A stretch of 64,000 nucleotides of DNA from Spiribacter curvatus (GTDB lineage Bacteria; Pseudomonadota; Gammaproteobacteria; Nitrococcales; Nitrococcaceae): positions 1,745,001 through 1,809,000 of the forward strand of contig NC_022664.1 in assembly GCF_000485905.1 (NCBI RefSeq), in the 5' to 3' direction. The position numbers were made by a program, and so were the translations under genes. The notes under the pieces are model-generated. The model was given only the letters and a program-made list of their open reading frames with translations. It was not told where the DNA came from and searched no databases. Shown piece after piece: positions 17,026 through 26,625 of the stretch; position 1 is the first letter of the stretch; the number at the start of each line of letters is the position of its first letter.

Positions 17026-17907
17026 TTAAAGCGGCGCGCGTCGACCATCGAGCCGGACCCACTCGCCGGACGCCACCGGCGCGGCGAACTGGCAGGCGGG
17101 TTCATAGGCCGCCCGTACCGAATCGGCCTGACCCGCCAGGAGCCCGGCCAGGGTCAGCCGGCCGCCGGACGCCAGCGCCGGCGTGAGTCGTGGCGCCAGA
17201 TCCTGCAGGATGCCGGCGAGGATATTGGCCAGCACACGATCGGCCACCGGCAGCACGGCCTCGGCATCCGCCACCTCGAGTCGGTCCGCGACTCCGTTGC
17301 GCTCGGCATTGTCACGGCTCGCGACCAGCGCCTGCGGATCGTTGTCCACTGCCAGCACGCGGGCCGCTCCCAGACGCAGCGCGGCGATCGCCAGCAGCCC
17401 CGAGCCGCAGCCGTAGTCGATCACCGTCTCCCCCAGCGGCGGATCCGCGGCCAGCGCCGCGAGGCAGAGCGTGGTACTGGGATGGGTGCCGGTGCCAAAG
17501 GCAAGCCCCGGGTCGAGGCGGATATTCACCGCATCGGGCTCGGGGGCATCCATGCCCCAGGGCACCACCCAGAGCGATCCGCCGAAGCACTGCGGCTGGA
17601 AATGCTCGAGCCAGGCCCGCTCCCAGGGCTGATCCGCGATCTCGGTGGCGTGCCAGTCCGGTGGCTCGCCACCGAGGGCCTCCGCCACCGCCGCGCGGAT
17701 CGCGGCGCGATCACAATCCGCCGGGAACAGCGCCTCGACCCGCAGCTGGTCCCAGAGCCGGGTCTCGCCGGGTGGCGGCTCGAGGACCGCGGTGCTGCCG
17801 GGCGCCTCGGCCCAGGTGATCGCCTCGGCCCCGGCCGCTTCGAGGACGGCCTCCAGGGTGTCCGCCCGGGCCGCCTCGACCGCGAATGCGACCTGGTGGG
17901 CGGGCAT
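17026..17907 (-). CDS. prmA: Ribosomal protein L11 methyltransferase
   Basis: 293 residues from ATG 17907 (MPAHQVAFAVEAARADTLEAVLEAAGA), the normal PrmA length; the frame is open well upstream but that part has no PrmA similarity. The SAM site is VIDYGCGSGLLAIAALRLGA, with LDPGLAFGTGTHPSTTLCL just before. PrmA trimethylates L11 at several positions. The start is 2 bases after the cobalamin adenosyltransferase stop, suggesting coupling. Confidence 0.95.
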   Translation of the reverse strand: MPAHQVAFAVEAARADTLEAVLEAAGAEAITWAEAPGSTAVLEPPPGETRLWDQLRVEALFPADCDRAAIRAAVAEALGGEPPDWHATEIADQPWERAWLEHFQPQCFGGSLWVVPWGMDAPEPDAVNIRLDPGLAFGTGTHPSTTLCLAALAADPPLGETVIDYGCGSGLLAIAALRLGAARVLAVDNDPQALVASRDNAERNGVADRLEVADAEAVLPVADRVLANILAGILQDLAPRLTPALASGGRLTLAGLLAGQADSVRAAYEPACQFAAPVASGEWVRLDGRRAPL

Positions 17908-17909
17908 GG

Positions 17910-18473
17910 TCAGCGGTTTTCGCCGGGCTGCCAGAGGACGTCGCCACCGGCGTCGCGGTTGGCATCGCGGGCGAGGACGAAGAGATAGTCCGAGAGCCGG
18001 TTGAGATAACCCAGCACATGCTCGTTGATGGGCGTTGTCACCGCCAGCGCCGCGGTATCCCGCTCGGCCCGACGGGCCACCGTCCGGGCATGGTGCAGGT
18101 GGGCGGCCGCCGGGCTGCCGGCCGGCAGCACGAACGAGCGCAGGGTGTCGAGGTTGGCGTTGACGCGATCGATCTCCGCCTCCAGCCATTCGGTCTGGGC
18201 CGCCACCACGCGCAGTGGCTCGAACGGCGGATCGTCCTGCTCCGGCGTACACAGATCGGCGCCGACATCGAACAGATCATTCTGGATGCGCGTCAGCGCC
18301 GCCTCCAGGTCACCGCCGGCATGCAGCCGGCAGATCCCCAGCAGGGCATTGAGCTCGTCAACGGTGCCATAGGCGGTGACCCGCGGATCGGTCTTCGCGA
18401 CCCGGCTGCCATCGCCGAGGCCGGTCTGACCGGTATCACCGGTGCGTGTGTAGATGCGCGTGAGCTTGACCAT
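17910..18473 (-). CDS. Cob(I)alamin adenosyltransferase, PduO type
   Basis: 187 residues. The ATP-binding N-terminus reads LTRIYTRTGDTGQTGLGDG and the C-terminal signature is RTVARRAERDTAAL. The enzyme adenosylates cob(I)alamin to make coenzyme B12. No B12 synthesis or B12-dependent enzyme is encoded nearby, so it probably serves salvage. It is 5 bases downstream of the pyrophosphatase gene. That pairing may be chance packing, although the reaction releases triphosphate. Confidence 0.92.
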   Translation of the reverse strand: MVKLTRIYTRTGDTGQTGLGDGSRVAKTDPRVTAYGTVDELNALLGICRLHAGGDLEAALTRIQNDLFDVGADLCTPEQDDPPFEPLRVVAAQTEWLEAEIDRVNANLDTLRSFVLPAGSPAAAHLHHARTVARRAERDTAALAVTTPINEHVLGYLNRLSDYLFVLARDANRDAGGDVLWQPGENR

Positions 18474-18478
18474 GCCGC

Positions 18479-19006
18479 TCAGCCGCCGAAACGCTTGATC
18501 GAGTCATTGATCTCGGCCACAGCGGCGTCATAGCCCTTCCAGCCGTTCACCCTGACCCACTTGCCGGGCTCGAGGTCCTTGTAGCGCTCGAAGAAGTGAC
18601 CGATCTGCTCGAGCAGCAGCGGCGGCAGGTCATCGGGACCATTGACCCGATCATAGATGGGCGTGAGCTTGCTGATCGGCACACACAGGAGCTTGGCATC
18701 CTCACCGCCCTCGTCGGCCATCTCGAGCACACCCACGGGGCGGCAGCGGATCACCGAGCCGACCGCGAGGGGAAACGGGGTGACCACCAGCGCATCGAGT
18801 GGATCACCATCGCCGCAGAGGGTGTCGGGGATATAGCCGTAGTTGGCCGGATAGCGCATCGACGTGCCCATGAAGCGGTCGACCATGATGGCGCCGGAGT
18901 CCTTGTCCACCTCGTATTTGATGGGATCGGCGTTGGCCGGGATCTCGATGATGATGTTGATGTCGTCCGGCAGATTCTTGCCGGCGTCGATGCCCTCGTA
19001 GGCCAT
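18479..19006 (-). CDS. ppa: Inorganic pyrophosphatase (family I)
   Basis: 175 residues from ATG 19006 with GGAGG at good spacing; a longer frame to 19138 enters the pfp gene. Diagnostic parts are [33 protein letters not shown] and the metal-binding [11 protein letters not shown]. It hydrolyses PPi to phosphate, pulling biosynthesis forward. It lies directly after a PPi-type phosphofructokinase gene that would use the same PPi, and it has its own promoter-like sequence in the gap. Confidence 0.97.
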   Translation of the reverse strand: MAYEGIDAGKNLPDDINIIIEIPANADPIKYEVDKDSGAIMVDRFMGTSMRYPANYGYIPDTLCGDGDPLDALVVTPFPLAVGSVIRCRPVGVLEMADEGGEDAKLLCVPISKLTPIYDRVNGPDDLPPLLLEQIGHFFERYKDLEPGKWVRVNGWKGYDAAVAEINDSIKRFGG

Positions 19007-19042
19007 GGAAACCTCCTGATGTCGATGTGCTGAATGGCGGGG

Positions 19043-19071
19043 AGTATACGCGGCGGTCCGGCTCGGGTCAG
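19043..19071 (-). promoter_or_regulatory. Candidate promoter of ppa
   Basis: On the minus strand CTGACC (19066-19071), a 17-base spacer and TATACT (19043-19048), overlapping the pfp stop codon. The distance to the ppa ATG is about 37 bases. It would allow pyrophosphatase to be made independently of pfp. Confidence 0.45.
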
Positions 19072-20327
19072 TCCCTGAACGGCGGGCACCGGGGCGCCAC
19101 GCGCTCACCCCGCAGACGCGCGTATTCGGGCAGGCCATCGCGATAGGGCGGGTAGTCCTCGCCGGCGATCAGCGGGCGTAGGTAGCGCAGCGCCGCCTCG
19201 GTGACGAACAGTCCCTCGGCATCGATGTACGACGCCGGCATCTTCGCCTCGCGGTTGGCCACCGCCTCCAGTGGCACCTGACCGACATGCCAGCGATAGG
19301 GCGATCCGGACTCGCGCACGACCGTCGGCATCACCGCGTTGTGCCCGGCGAGCGCGAGCTCCACGGCGGCGCGCCCGAGGGCATGGGCCTGTTCCACATC
19401 CGTGGCCGAGGCGATATGGCGGGCGGCCCGCTGCAGATAATCGGCGATCGCGTAGTGATACTTGTAACCCAGGCGATCCCGCACCATCGAGGCGACCGCC
19501 GGCGCGACGCCGCCAAGCTGGGCGTGGCCGAAGGCATCGCGCGTGCCCTGGTCGGCGACGAACTGGCCATCGGCGGTCCGCAGCCCCTCGGAGACCACGA
19601 CGACGCAGTAGCCGATCCGCTCGACACAGGCCTGTACCCGATCCAGAAAGCGCTGTTCATCCAGCGCCACCTCGGGCAGCAGGATGACATGGGGCGGGGC
19701 GTCCTCCCGGTCCTGCGCCAGGGCCGAGGCGGCGGCGATCCAGCCGGCATGCCGGCCCATGGTCTCGAGGATGAACACCCGGGTGGAGGTCTCGGCCATG
19801 GAGGCGACGTCCAGCCCGGCCTCGCGGGTCGCCACCGCGATGTACTTCGCCACCGAGCCAAAGCCCGGGCAGGTGTCCGTCACCGGCAGGTCATTATCAA
19901 CGGTCTTGGGCACCCCGATGCAGGTGATCGGATAGCCCATCGCCTCGCCGAGCTGCGAGACCTTCTGGGCGGTGTCCTGGGAATCGCCGCCGCCGTTGTA
20001 GAAGAAATAACCGATGTCATGGGCCCGGAACACCTCGATCAGGCGCTCGTACTCGGCACGGTTTTCCTCCAGCCCCTTGAGCTTGTAGCGCGCGGAGCCG
20101 AATGCCCCGGCAGGCGTGTAGCGCAGCGCGGCGATGGTCTGCGCCGACTCGTGGGCGGTGTCAATGAGCTGTTCGTGGAGCGCGCCGAGAATGCCGTTGA
20201 CCCCGGCATAGACGGTCCCGATGGCCTCGGGATGCTCGCGGGCGGCCTCGATGACGCCGGCGGCACTGGCATTGATCACCGCCGTCACCCCCCCGGACTG
20301 GGCGTAAAAGGCATTTCTCGCAGGCAT
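19068..20327 (-). CDS. pfp: Pyrophosphate-dependent 6-phosphofructokinase
   Basis: 419 residues from ATG 20327. Substrate motifs are [36 protein letters not shown] and the sugar-phosphate binding [18 protein letters not shown]. Lysine in the PKTVDND motif, where ATP enzymes have glycine, and Asp-Ser-Gln-Asp after the glycines mark the PPi-using class. The reaction, fructose-6-P plus PPi to fructose-1,6-bisP plus Pi, is reversible, so it can serve glycolysis or gluconeogenesis from glycerol. The GTG at 20333 is a less likely start because GGGGGAG lies at the right distance from 20327. Confidence 0.9.
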   Translation of the reverse strand: MPARNAFYAQSGGVTAVINASAAGVIEAAREHPEAIGTVYAGVNGILGALHEQLIDTAHESAQTIAALRYTPAGAFGSARYKLKGLEENRAEYERLIEVFRAHDIGYFFYNGGGDSQDTAQKVSQLGEAMGYPITCIGVPKTVDNDLPVTDTCPGFGSVAKYIAVATREAGLDVASMAETSTRVFILETMGRHAGWIAAASALAQDREDAPPHVILLPEVALDEQRFLDRVQACVERIGYCVVVVSEGLRTADGQFVADQGTRDAFGHAQLGGVAPAVASMVRDRLGYKYHYAIADYLQRAARHIASATDVEQAHALGRAAVELALAGHNAVMPTVVRESGSPYRWHVGQVPLEAVANREAKMPASYIDAEGLFVTEAALRYLRPLIAGEDYPPYRDGLPEYARLRGERVAPRCPPFRD

Positions 20328-20331
20328 GTGC

Positions 20332-20363
20332 ACTCCCCCTGTGTCCTGATCAGCGGGGGGAGT
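20332..20363 (-). promoter_or_regulatory. Hairpin that would cover the pfp ribosome binding site
   Basis: ACTCCCCC and GGGGGAGT form perfect 8-base arms (20332-20339 and 20356-20363) around a 16-base loop that contains the palindrome CTGATCAG. In the minus-strand transcript the 3' arm is the pfp Shine-Dalgarno sequence itself, a few bases before the ATG. It could be a cfa terminator without a U tract, or a structure limiting pfp translation. Confidence 0.45.
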
Positions 20364-20366
20364 CTA

Positions 20367-21551
20367 TCAACTCCGCGCCTTCTCAGCCTCCAGCAGATAG
20401 TCGCGGGTGAGCGGCACCGCCGTCGGATCACGCGCGAGCTGTAAGTGGAAGACCGCCAGGCCGCGATAGTGGAAGGCCATTTCGCTGACCGCCAGATAGA
20501 ACTCCCACAGACGGCAGAATCGCTCGCCCTTCTCCGCGGCGATATCCCCACGCACCGCCTGGAAGCGCTGGAACCACTCGGCGAGGGTCAGCGCATAGTG
20601 CTGGCGGAGCACTTCGATATCGGTGGTCGCAAGCCCCTGACGCTCAATGGCCGGTGTCACTTCGGACAACGATGGGATATAGCCACCCGGGAAGATGTAG
20701 CGCCTGATCCAGGGATTGGTGACGGCCGGCCGACCCAGCCGGCCGATGGTATGAATGAGCGCCACGCCGTCGGGGGTCAGATGATCACGGACGGCGCGGT
20801 AATACTGATCGTAGTAGGCGGCACCGACATGCTCGAACATGCCCACGCTCACGATACGATCAAAGCGCTCGGGCACGTCGCGATAGTCCTGCAGGCGGAT
20901 GCTGACCCGATCCTCAAGGCCATGCTCGCGCACGCGTGCCCTCGCCACCCGCGCCTGTTCGCTGGAGAGTGTCAGCCCGACCACACGGGCATCGGTCTGC
21001 TCGGCGAGCTCGATCGCCAGCCCACCCCAACCGCAGCCGATATCGAGCACGGACTGACCGGGTGTCAGGCACAGCTTGCGACGGACAAGGGCGCGCTTCT
21101 GCGCCTGCGCGGACTCGAGATCATCGGTGCCCGCCGGCCAGTAGCCGCAGGAGTACTGCAGATCCCGATCGAGGAAGCGCCGGAATAGCTGCTCGTCGAT
21201 GTCGTAGTGGTGGGCGACATTGCGTCGGCTCGCCGATCGGCGGTTCCACTGCTGGAGCGGGCGGAGCAGCCAGTCCGCGGCGCGCCGGGCACCACCGCGC
21301 TGCTCCCGCGCGAAGTTGCTCATCAGCACTGTCAGCAGGGCACGCAGGTCAGGCGTGCTCCAGTGACCGTCCATATAGGCCTGGCCCAGCATGAACTCGG
21401 GATCCGCCAGTATCCGCCGAGCCACCCGGGCCTCGTGCAACAGCAGCGTACCGGCCGGTTCACCGTCGCCAAACAGGCAGTGACGACCATCCGGCCACGT
21501 CAGCCGCAGCTGGCCGTATTCAACCCCCTCATCCAGCACGCGCTCAAGCAT
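20367..21551 (-). CDS. cfa: Cyclopropane-fatty-acyl-phospholipid synthase
   Basis: 394 residues. The C-terminal methyltransferase has LDIGCGWGGLAIELAEQ, SVGMFEHVGAAYYDQYYR and FPGGYIPSLSEV. The preceding HHYDIDEQLFRRFLDRDLQYSCGYW is the CFA hallmark. It adds a methylene bridge from SAM to unsaturated membrane lipids, a change linked to salt, acid and stationary-phase tolerance. The product is cytosolic and membrane-associated. It lies 39 bases upstream of pfp, separated by a strong hairpin. Confidence 0.95.
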   Translation of the reverse strand: MLERVLDEGVEYGQLRLTWPDGRHCLFGDGEPAGTLLLHEARVARRILADPEFMLGQAYMDGHWSTPDLRALLTVLMSNFAREQRGGARRAADWLLRPLQQWNRRSASRRNVAHHYDIDEQLFRRFLDRDLQYSCGYWPAGTDDLESAQAQKRALVRRKLCLTPGQSVLDIGCGWGGLAIELAEQTDARVVGLTLSSEQARVARARVREHGLEDRVSIRLQDYRDVPERFDRIVSVGMFEHVGAAYYDQYYRAVRDHLTPDGVALIHTIGRLGRPAVTNPWIRRYIFPGGYIPSLSEVTPAIERQGLATTDIEVLRQHYALTLAEWFQRFQAVRGDIAAEKGERFCRLWEFYLAVSEMAFHYRGLAVFHLQLARDPTAVPLTRDYLLEAEKARS

Positions 21552-21631
21552 AGCGCCCCCCTATCGCGACGTCGCCCGTTCTAACAGGTACCATTTCCAG
21601 CACCCTAAATCACCCGCAGGCGATTGATAAC

Positions 21632-22138
21632 ATGTCCACATCCCGCGTCATCCAGCCGGTCATTGGCCTCGTCACGCTCCGCGCTGGCCCCCAGGACCTG
21701 CCCTTTTCCACCGGGCTGATGGGCGCCGCGATCGCCCTGACGGCGGTGATCAATGTCCCGGTCATCCAGCGCTTCACCCCCGACACCAACCCGTTTTTGC
21801 AGATCGGGCTGCTCGCCGCCTATAACCTCGCCTTTCTCGCGATCGCGCTGTGGCTGCGTGGCTATGGCCCGCGGTTCGTCCAGAGCGCCACCGCGCTGTT
21901 CGCCGCCGACGCGCTCATCTCGACGGTGGGGCTGCCGATCCTGCTGCTGGTCGGTCGCCCCGACGAGGCCACGGCGCTGGGCGCACTGACCTTCCTTATA
22001 CTGCTGGTCTGGAATATCGCGGTGGTCAACCACATCCTCAAGGCCGCTCTGGCGATGACCAACCCACTGAGCCTGGGCATCACCCTCGCCTATATCTTCG
22101 GCGGCAGCGCCTTCGTGCGCATGATCTCCGGCGCATGA
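21632..22138 (+). CDS. Hypothetical multi-pass membrane protein upstream of mpl
   Basis: 168 residues with about five hydrophobic segments, starting MSTSRVIQPVIGLVTLRAGP. I do not recognise a characterised family; a distant Yip1-like small membrane protein is possible. The stop overlaps the mpl start (ATGA at 22135-22138), so translation of the two is coupled. A role near wall recycling is only a suggestion from position. Confidence 0.7.
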   Translation: MSTSRVIQPVIGLVTLRAGPQDLPFSTGLMGAAIALTAVINVPVIQRFTPDTNPFLQIGLLAAYNLAFLAIALWLRGYGPRFVQSATALFAADALISTVGLPILLLVGRPDEATALGALTFLILLVWNIAVVNHILKAALAMTNPLSLGITLAYIFGGSAFVRMISGA

Positions 22139-23478
22139 GCCATGTCCACGTCCTTGGCATCGGCGGGACGTTCATGGCCGGACTGGCGCTGCTCGCCCGG
22201 GAGGCCGGATACCGGGTCAGTGGCCAGGATGGTCCGCTCTATCCACCGATGAGCGATGTGCTCGCGGCCGCGGGGATCGAGGTTCACGAGGGCTACGGGC
22301 GACTGATCCACGCCGACAGCGCCGACCAGATCGTCATCGGCAACGCCCTGTCGCGGGGCAACCCCGCCGTCGAGGCAGTGCTCGACCGCGGCCTCGACTA
22401 TTGCTCCGGGCCGGCCTGGCTGGCGCGGTATATCCTCCATGACCGCTGGGTGATCGCCGTGGCCGGCACCCACGGCAAGACCACCACCGCCAGCCTGGTG
22501 GCCTGGCTGCTTGAGTCCGCCGGTCTCGAACCCGGCTTCCTGATCGGTGGGGTCCCCGAGAACTTCGTCACCCCTGCGCGTTTGGGACAGGCACCGTTTT
22601 TCGTCATCGAGGCGGATGAGTACGACACCGCGTTTTTCGACAAGCGCTCGAAGTTCGTGCATTTCCGGCCGCGAACGCTGGTATTGAATAATCTCGAGTA
22701 CGATCATGCCGACATCTTTCCCGATCTTGCAGCGATCGAGCGTCAGTTCCAGCACCTGGTGCGAACGGTCCCCGGTTGTGGCGGGATCGTGGTGAACACC
22801 GATGACCCGGCCCTCGCCCGGGTCCTCGAAGCCGGCTGCTGGAGCGAGCGGATCGGGTTCGGGACAGGCGCTGATGCCGCCTACCGGCTGGCGCCGGCGG
22901 GGCACGGCTGGCGCCTCGCTGACTGGCACTGGCGCCCACCCCTGCCCGGCCGGCATAACGCCATGAACACCGCCGCCGCCCTGCTCGCGGCCCGCCATGC
23001 GGGCATCGCCATGGACAGCAACCTCGCCACCGTGTCCGCATTCAAGGGCGTCCGCCGTCGGCTGCAGTGGCGCGGCGAGGCGGGCGGCGTGCGGATCCTC
23101 GATGATTTCGCCCATCACCCGACGGCGATCACCGCCACCCTCGAGGCGCTGGCCGCCGAGGGCGGCAACGGCCGGCTCCTCGCAGTCGTGGAGCCCCACT
23201 CCAACACCATGCGCGAGGGCATCCATCGTGATCGGCTGGGTCAGGCGTTAGCGGCCGCCGATCGGTCGTTCGTCCTCGCGCCCGCGGATCTTGACTGGGA
23301 TATCGCCGGTGCCCTTGCAGCGCTCGGCGGTCGGGGCCAGACCGCCGCCGACATCGACAGCCTGATCGCGGCCGTCGCCGGCGCCAGCCGGCATGGCGAT
23401 ACCGTGGTGATCATGAGCAACGGCGCCTTCGGCGGCATCCACGAGCGGTTACTGGCGCGGCTCGCCGATCCGCAGTGA
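22135..23478 (+). CDS. mpl: UDP-N-acetylmuramate:L-alanyl-gamma-D-glutamyl-meso-diaminopimelate ligase
   Basis: 447 residues from ATG 22135 (MSHVHVLGIGGTFMAGLALLAREAGY). The ATP loop is VAGTHGKTTTASLVAW. EADEYDTAFFDKRSKFVHF and LDDFAHHPTAI are Mur-ligase blocks in the Mpl version. The enzyme reattaches recycled tripeptide to UDP-MurNAc, so with AnmK and the M23 peptidase the window has three murein turnover functions. It converges with the DedA fusion gene, their 3' ends overlapping by 30 bases. Confidence 0.95.
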   Translation: MSHVHVLGIGGTFMAGLALLAREAGYRVSGQDGPLYPPMSDVLAAAGIEVHEGYGRLIHADSADQIVIGNALSRGNPAVEAVLDRGLDYCSGPAWLARYILHDRWVIAVAGTHGKTTTASLVAWLLESAGLEPGFLIGGVPENFVTPARLGQAPFFVIEADEYDTAFFDKRSKFVHFRPRTLVLNNLEYDHADIFPDLAAIERQFQHLVRTVPGCGGIVVNTDDPALARVLEAGCWSERIGFGTGADAAYRLAPAGHGWRLADWHWRPPLPGRHNAMNTAAALLAARHAGIAMDSNLATVSAFKGVRRRLQWRGEAGGVRILDDFAHHPTAITATLEALAAEGGNGRLLAVVEPHSNTMREGIHRDRLGQALAAADRSFVLAPADLDWDIAGALAALGGRGQTAADIDSLIAAVAGASRHGDTVVIMSNGAFGGIHERLLARLADPQ

Positions 23479-25317
23479 CTCAATCGCGGCCGCCCCGGGG
23501 CGATGGCGGCGCAGCCTAGGCAGCAGGACGCCCGGCCGGATCGCATCACGCTCGAGATCGATCAACCGCCGGCGGTCGCCCGCCCCGGTCGTCGCCCGCC
23601 AGATCCGCAGGACCCAGCGCTTGCGGGGATCGGGGGTCACCCGGATCAACACCTGATCGGGCAGCCGACCGGCATGCCACCGTGGCAGCACCGGCAGGCG
23701 GGCGGCGTCCGGCCGTGGGCTGATCCAGCGCAGCAGGGTTTCCCAGCGCCACTCGGGCGGTTGGCGCCACCGCTCGTCAGCGGCGACGATGCCGCGCCCG
23801 TCGGCGGCACGCACCGCGACGAACGGCGCTCCCGGTCCGGCCAGGCCAAGCCGTTCCTCGCTCGGCGCCGGCAGACCGGCCTGCTGCGGATAACGCTCGC
23901 GGGCATCCGGCCAGTCCATCCCGGCCACAGCGGCCGTCGCCGCCAGAAGTACACCGGCGGACAGACTCACCGCCGCCGGGAAGCGCATCGACCGGCGGGC
24001 ACCGCCATCCGCCAGCGCCGGCAGCGCGCCCAGCACCACCCCCAGCCCCAGACCGGCGATGATGTCCAGTGGCCAGTGCACGCCGAGCATCAGGCGTGAT
24101 GCCGTGACCATCGCCACCAGAACGCTCCCCAGGGCCAGTGTCATGCGCCGGGCAACCAGCGCCCGCCAGGGCAGCAGCGTGATCCATGTCGTGACCAGTG
24201 CCGCAATCGCCGCGCTATGGACGCTGGGGAAGGCCGGTCCCCAGTCGCCGGTCGCAGTCAGTCCCAACGGTCGCGGCAGATCGACCAGCCCCTTCAGCGC
24301 CAGCCCGGTGAGTAACGCAAGACAGACGCCCGACAGGGCGTAGCAGGCGCGTCGGCCCTCACCGCTGCGCCACAGCATGATGAACAGCGCGAGTGCCGCG
24401 GCGGTCACGGGCAGCCACCCACCCGCCTGGGTGAGCGTCCAGGCGAGCGCCTGCAGGGCATCGCCGCGCTGGGCATTGAACAGCGCCACCAGTCCCCGCT
24501 CCCAGCCCAGTGGCTGTGGCACGAGGATCGCGCGGCCGAGTGTTGCCAGCACGGCGAGCAGCGCCAGCCACCAGAGCCAGCCCTGGCGGTGGCGCAGCGC
24601 CCGGAGTGCGGCATGGAAGGGCGCCAGCCAGCGCCGCCACTGTCCCGGCGGCGGATGCCGGCCGATCGCCCGGGCGAGCCGACTGCCGGCGAGACGCAGC
24701 GGCCGATCGATGCGCGGAATGAGCCAGCGCAGCAGTAGGAAACCGCCAAAGCCCAGTACCAGCCAGGCCACCAGCCGGCCCATCACCTCCATGGCAAGGG
24801 CCAGCGAGGCACCGAAGACGATACCGGGCAGCAGATAGGCCGGTGCCCAGCCCAGCGCCGAGCCAACGTTGGCAAGCAGGAATCGCCCGGTCGGCATACC
24901 CAGCATGCCGACCACGGCGGGAATCACGGGACGGACCGGACCGATGAAGCGCCCCAGCACCACGCTCTTGCCGCCATGACGGCGGAACAGCCGTTCGGCG
25001 TTATCCAGCGCCTGGGGGTAGTGGCGGACCAGGGGTAGACCGCGCAGCCGGTCGCGGTAGTGACGCCCCAGCCAATAGCTGAGGCTGTCGCCGATAATGG
25101 CGCCGGCCATCGCCCAGAGCAGCATCGGCAGGATCGCGATGTTGCTGCCGCCCACCGCCGCGCCGGCCAGAAACATCAATACAGCGCCGGGGACGATCAG
25201 TCCGACCAGCGCCAGGGACTCGGTCAAGGCAATCAGGCCAATGATCAGCCCGGCCCAGCCCGGGTTGACCGAGAGCCACTCAAAGAGTGGCTCAAGCGCT
25301 GATTCGAGCCCGCTCAC
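23449..25317 (-). CDS. DedA / PAP2 phosphatase / LssY-C fusion membrane protein
   Basis: 622 residues in three parts. The N-terminal 200 residues are a DedA (SNARE-associated) domain with [26 protein letters not shown]-type sequence and [12 protein letters not shown]. The middle (about 250-440) is a PAP2 lipid phosphatase with LVDLPRP, PSVHSA and [16 protein letters not shown], the three catalytic motifs. The C-terminal part resembles LssY-C. DedA proteins move undecaprenyl phosphate or phospholipids across the membrane, and PAP2 enzymes dephosphorylate such lipids, so the fusion may flip and process carrier lipid. Its ATG overlaps the hemL stop. Confidence 0.85.
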   Translation of the reverse strand: MSGLESALEPLFEWLSVNPGWAGLIIGLIALTESLALVGLIVPGAVLMFLAGAAVGGSNIAILPMLLWAMAGAIIGDSLSYWLGRHYRDRLRGLPLVRHYPQALDNAERLFRRHGGKSVVLGRFIGPVRPVIPAVVGMLGMPTGRFLLANVGSALGWAPAYLLPGIVFGASLALAMEVMGRLVAWLVLGFGGFLLLRWLIPRIDRPLRLAGSRLARAIGRHPPPGQWRRWLAPFHAALRALRHRQGWLWWLALLAVLATLGRAILVPQPLGWERGLVALFNAQRGDALQALAWTLTQAGGWLPVTAAALALFIMLWRSGEGRRACYALSGVCLALLTGLALKGLVDLPRPLGLTATGDWGPAFPSVHSAAIAALVTTWITLLPWRALVARRMTLALGSVLVAMVTASRLMLGVHWPLDIIAGLGLGVVLGALPALADGGARRSMRFPAAVSLSAGVLLAATAAVAGMDWPDARERYPQQAGLPAPSEERLGLAGPGAPFVAVRAADGRGIVAADERWRQPPEWRWETLLRWISPRPDAARLPVLPRWHAGRLPDQVLIRVTPDPRKRWVLRIWRATTGAGDRRRLIDLERDAIRPGVLLPRLRRHRPGAAAIESLRIGEPRQ

Positions 25318-26600
25318 AGATCGGCGAACACCCGCTCGGCCGCATCCAGCGTGTGCTGGAGTGCGGTTTCGTCATGCGCGGTGGACACGAATCCGGCCTC
25401 GAATGCCGACGGTGCCAGGTAGACACCGGCCTCGAGCATGCCGTGGAAGAACCGCTTGAAGCGCTCGCCATCACAGGCCGCGACGTCCTCGAAGCCGACC
25501 ACCGAATCGCTGTCGGTGAAGAACAGCCCGAACATGGTACCCGCCTGGTGGGTGAACAACGGCACACCCGCCCCCGCCGCGCGCTCGCGCAGGCCCTCGA
25601 GCAGGCGGGCGGTCCAGGCCACCGCATCGGCGTGGACCCCGGGCTGTGAGAGCGCTGCGAGCGTTGCCAGACCACTGGCCATCGCCAGCGGGTTACCCGA
25701 CAGCGTGCCAGCCTGATACACCGGCCCGGTGGGTGCGAGCCAGTCCATGACATCGGCACGCCCACCGAGCGCTGCCGTTGGCAGGCCACCACCGATGACC
25801 TTGCCCAGGCAGGTCAGATCCGGATCGATCCCATACCATGCCTGTGCGCCCCCCAGCGCCGCCCGAAAGCCGCTCATCACCTCATCAAAGACCAGCAGCG
25901 CGCCGCTCTCGTCGCAGAGCTCACGCAGCCCCCGCAGGAATGACGGCAGCGCTGGTACGCAGTTCATGTTCCCGGAGACCGGCTCAACCAGCACCGCCGC
26001 AATGGTGTCGCCATACTCGGCGAACAGCTGCCGGACGGCGTCGATATCATTGTAGGGCGCGGTCAGCGTGGTCTCGGTCACCGCCGCTGGCACACCCGGG
26101 GAACCGGGAATCCCCAGGGTCAGCACGCCAGAGCCGGCCTCGACCAGCAGAGCGTCGACGTGGCCGTGATAGTTGCCACGGAATTTCAGCACCCGATCGC
26201 GACCGGTATAGCCGCGTGCCAGGCGGACCGCGCTCATGCACGCCTCGGTCCCGGAGTTGACCATGCGCAGGCGCTCGATGCCGGGCATGATCGCCTGGAC
26301 CTTCATCGCCAGCTCGGTCTCGAGCTCGGTCGGCGCGCCAAAGCTCGTCCCGCGGGCGGCGGTATCGGTGATGGCGCGCACGACGTCGGGATGGGCATGC
26401 CCCATGGCGAGCGGGCCGTAGGAGAGCACATAGTCGACGTACTGCTTGCCGTCCACATCCTCGATCCAGGCCCCTTCGCCCCGCCGCATGAACACAGGCG
26501 TCCCTCCCACGGCGCGGAATGCCCGCACCGCGGAGTTGACGCCGCCGACGAGATACTGACTGGCCTGTTCAAAAAGCGGTTCGGATCGACTGGTCATCAT
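25314..26600 (-). CDS. hemL: Glutamate-1-semialdehyde 2,1-aminomutase
   Basis: 428 residues, the usual length. It starts [25 protein letters not shown], has [20 protein letters not shown] and the PLP-lysine region [20 protein letters not shown]. It makes 5-aminolevulinate, the first committed heme precursor by the C5 route. It sits downstream of thiE and the rubredoxin gene, a pattern also seen in pseudomonads. Its stop overlaps the start of the DedA fusion (ATGA). Confidence 0.97.
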   Translation of the reverse strand: MMTSRSEPLFEQASQYLVGGVNSAVRAFRAVGGTPVFMRRGEGAWIEDVDGKQYVDYVLSYGPLAMGHAHPDVVRAITDTAARGTSFGAPTELETELAMKVQAIMPGIERLRMVNSGTEACMSAVRLARGYTGRDRVLKFRGNYHGHVDALLVEAGSGVLTLGIPGSPGVPAAVTETTLTAPYNDIDAVRQLFAEYGDTIAAVLVEPVSGNMNCVPALPSFLRGLRELCDESGALLVFDEVMSGFRAALGGAQAWYGIDPDLTCLGKVIGGGLPTAALGGRADVMDWLAPTGPVYQAGTLSGNPLAMASGLATLAALSQPGVHADAVAWTARLLEGLRERAAGAGVPLFTHQAGTMFGLFFTDSDSVVGFEDVAACDGERFKRFFHGMLEAGVYLAPSAFEAGFVSTAHDETALQHTLDAAERVFADL

Positions 26601-26625
26601 TATTCTCTGCAGCGTTGGGAATGAA

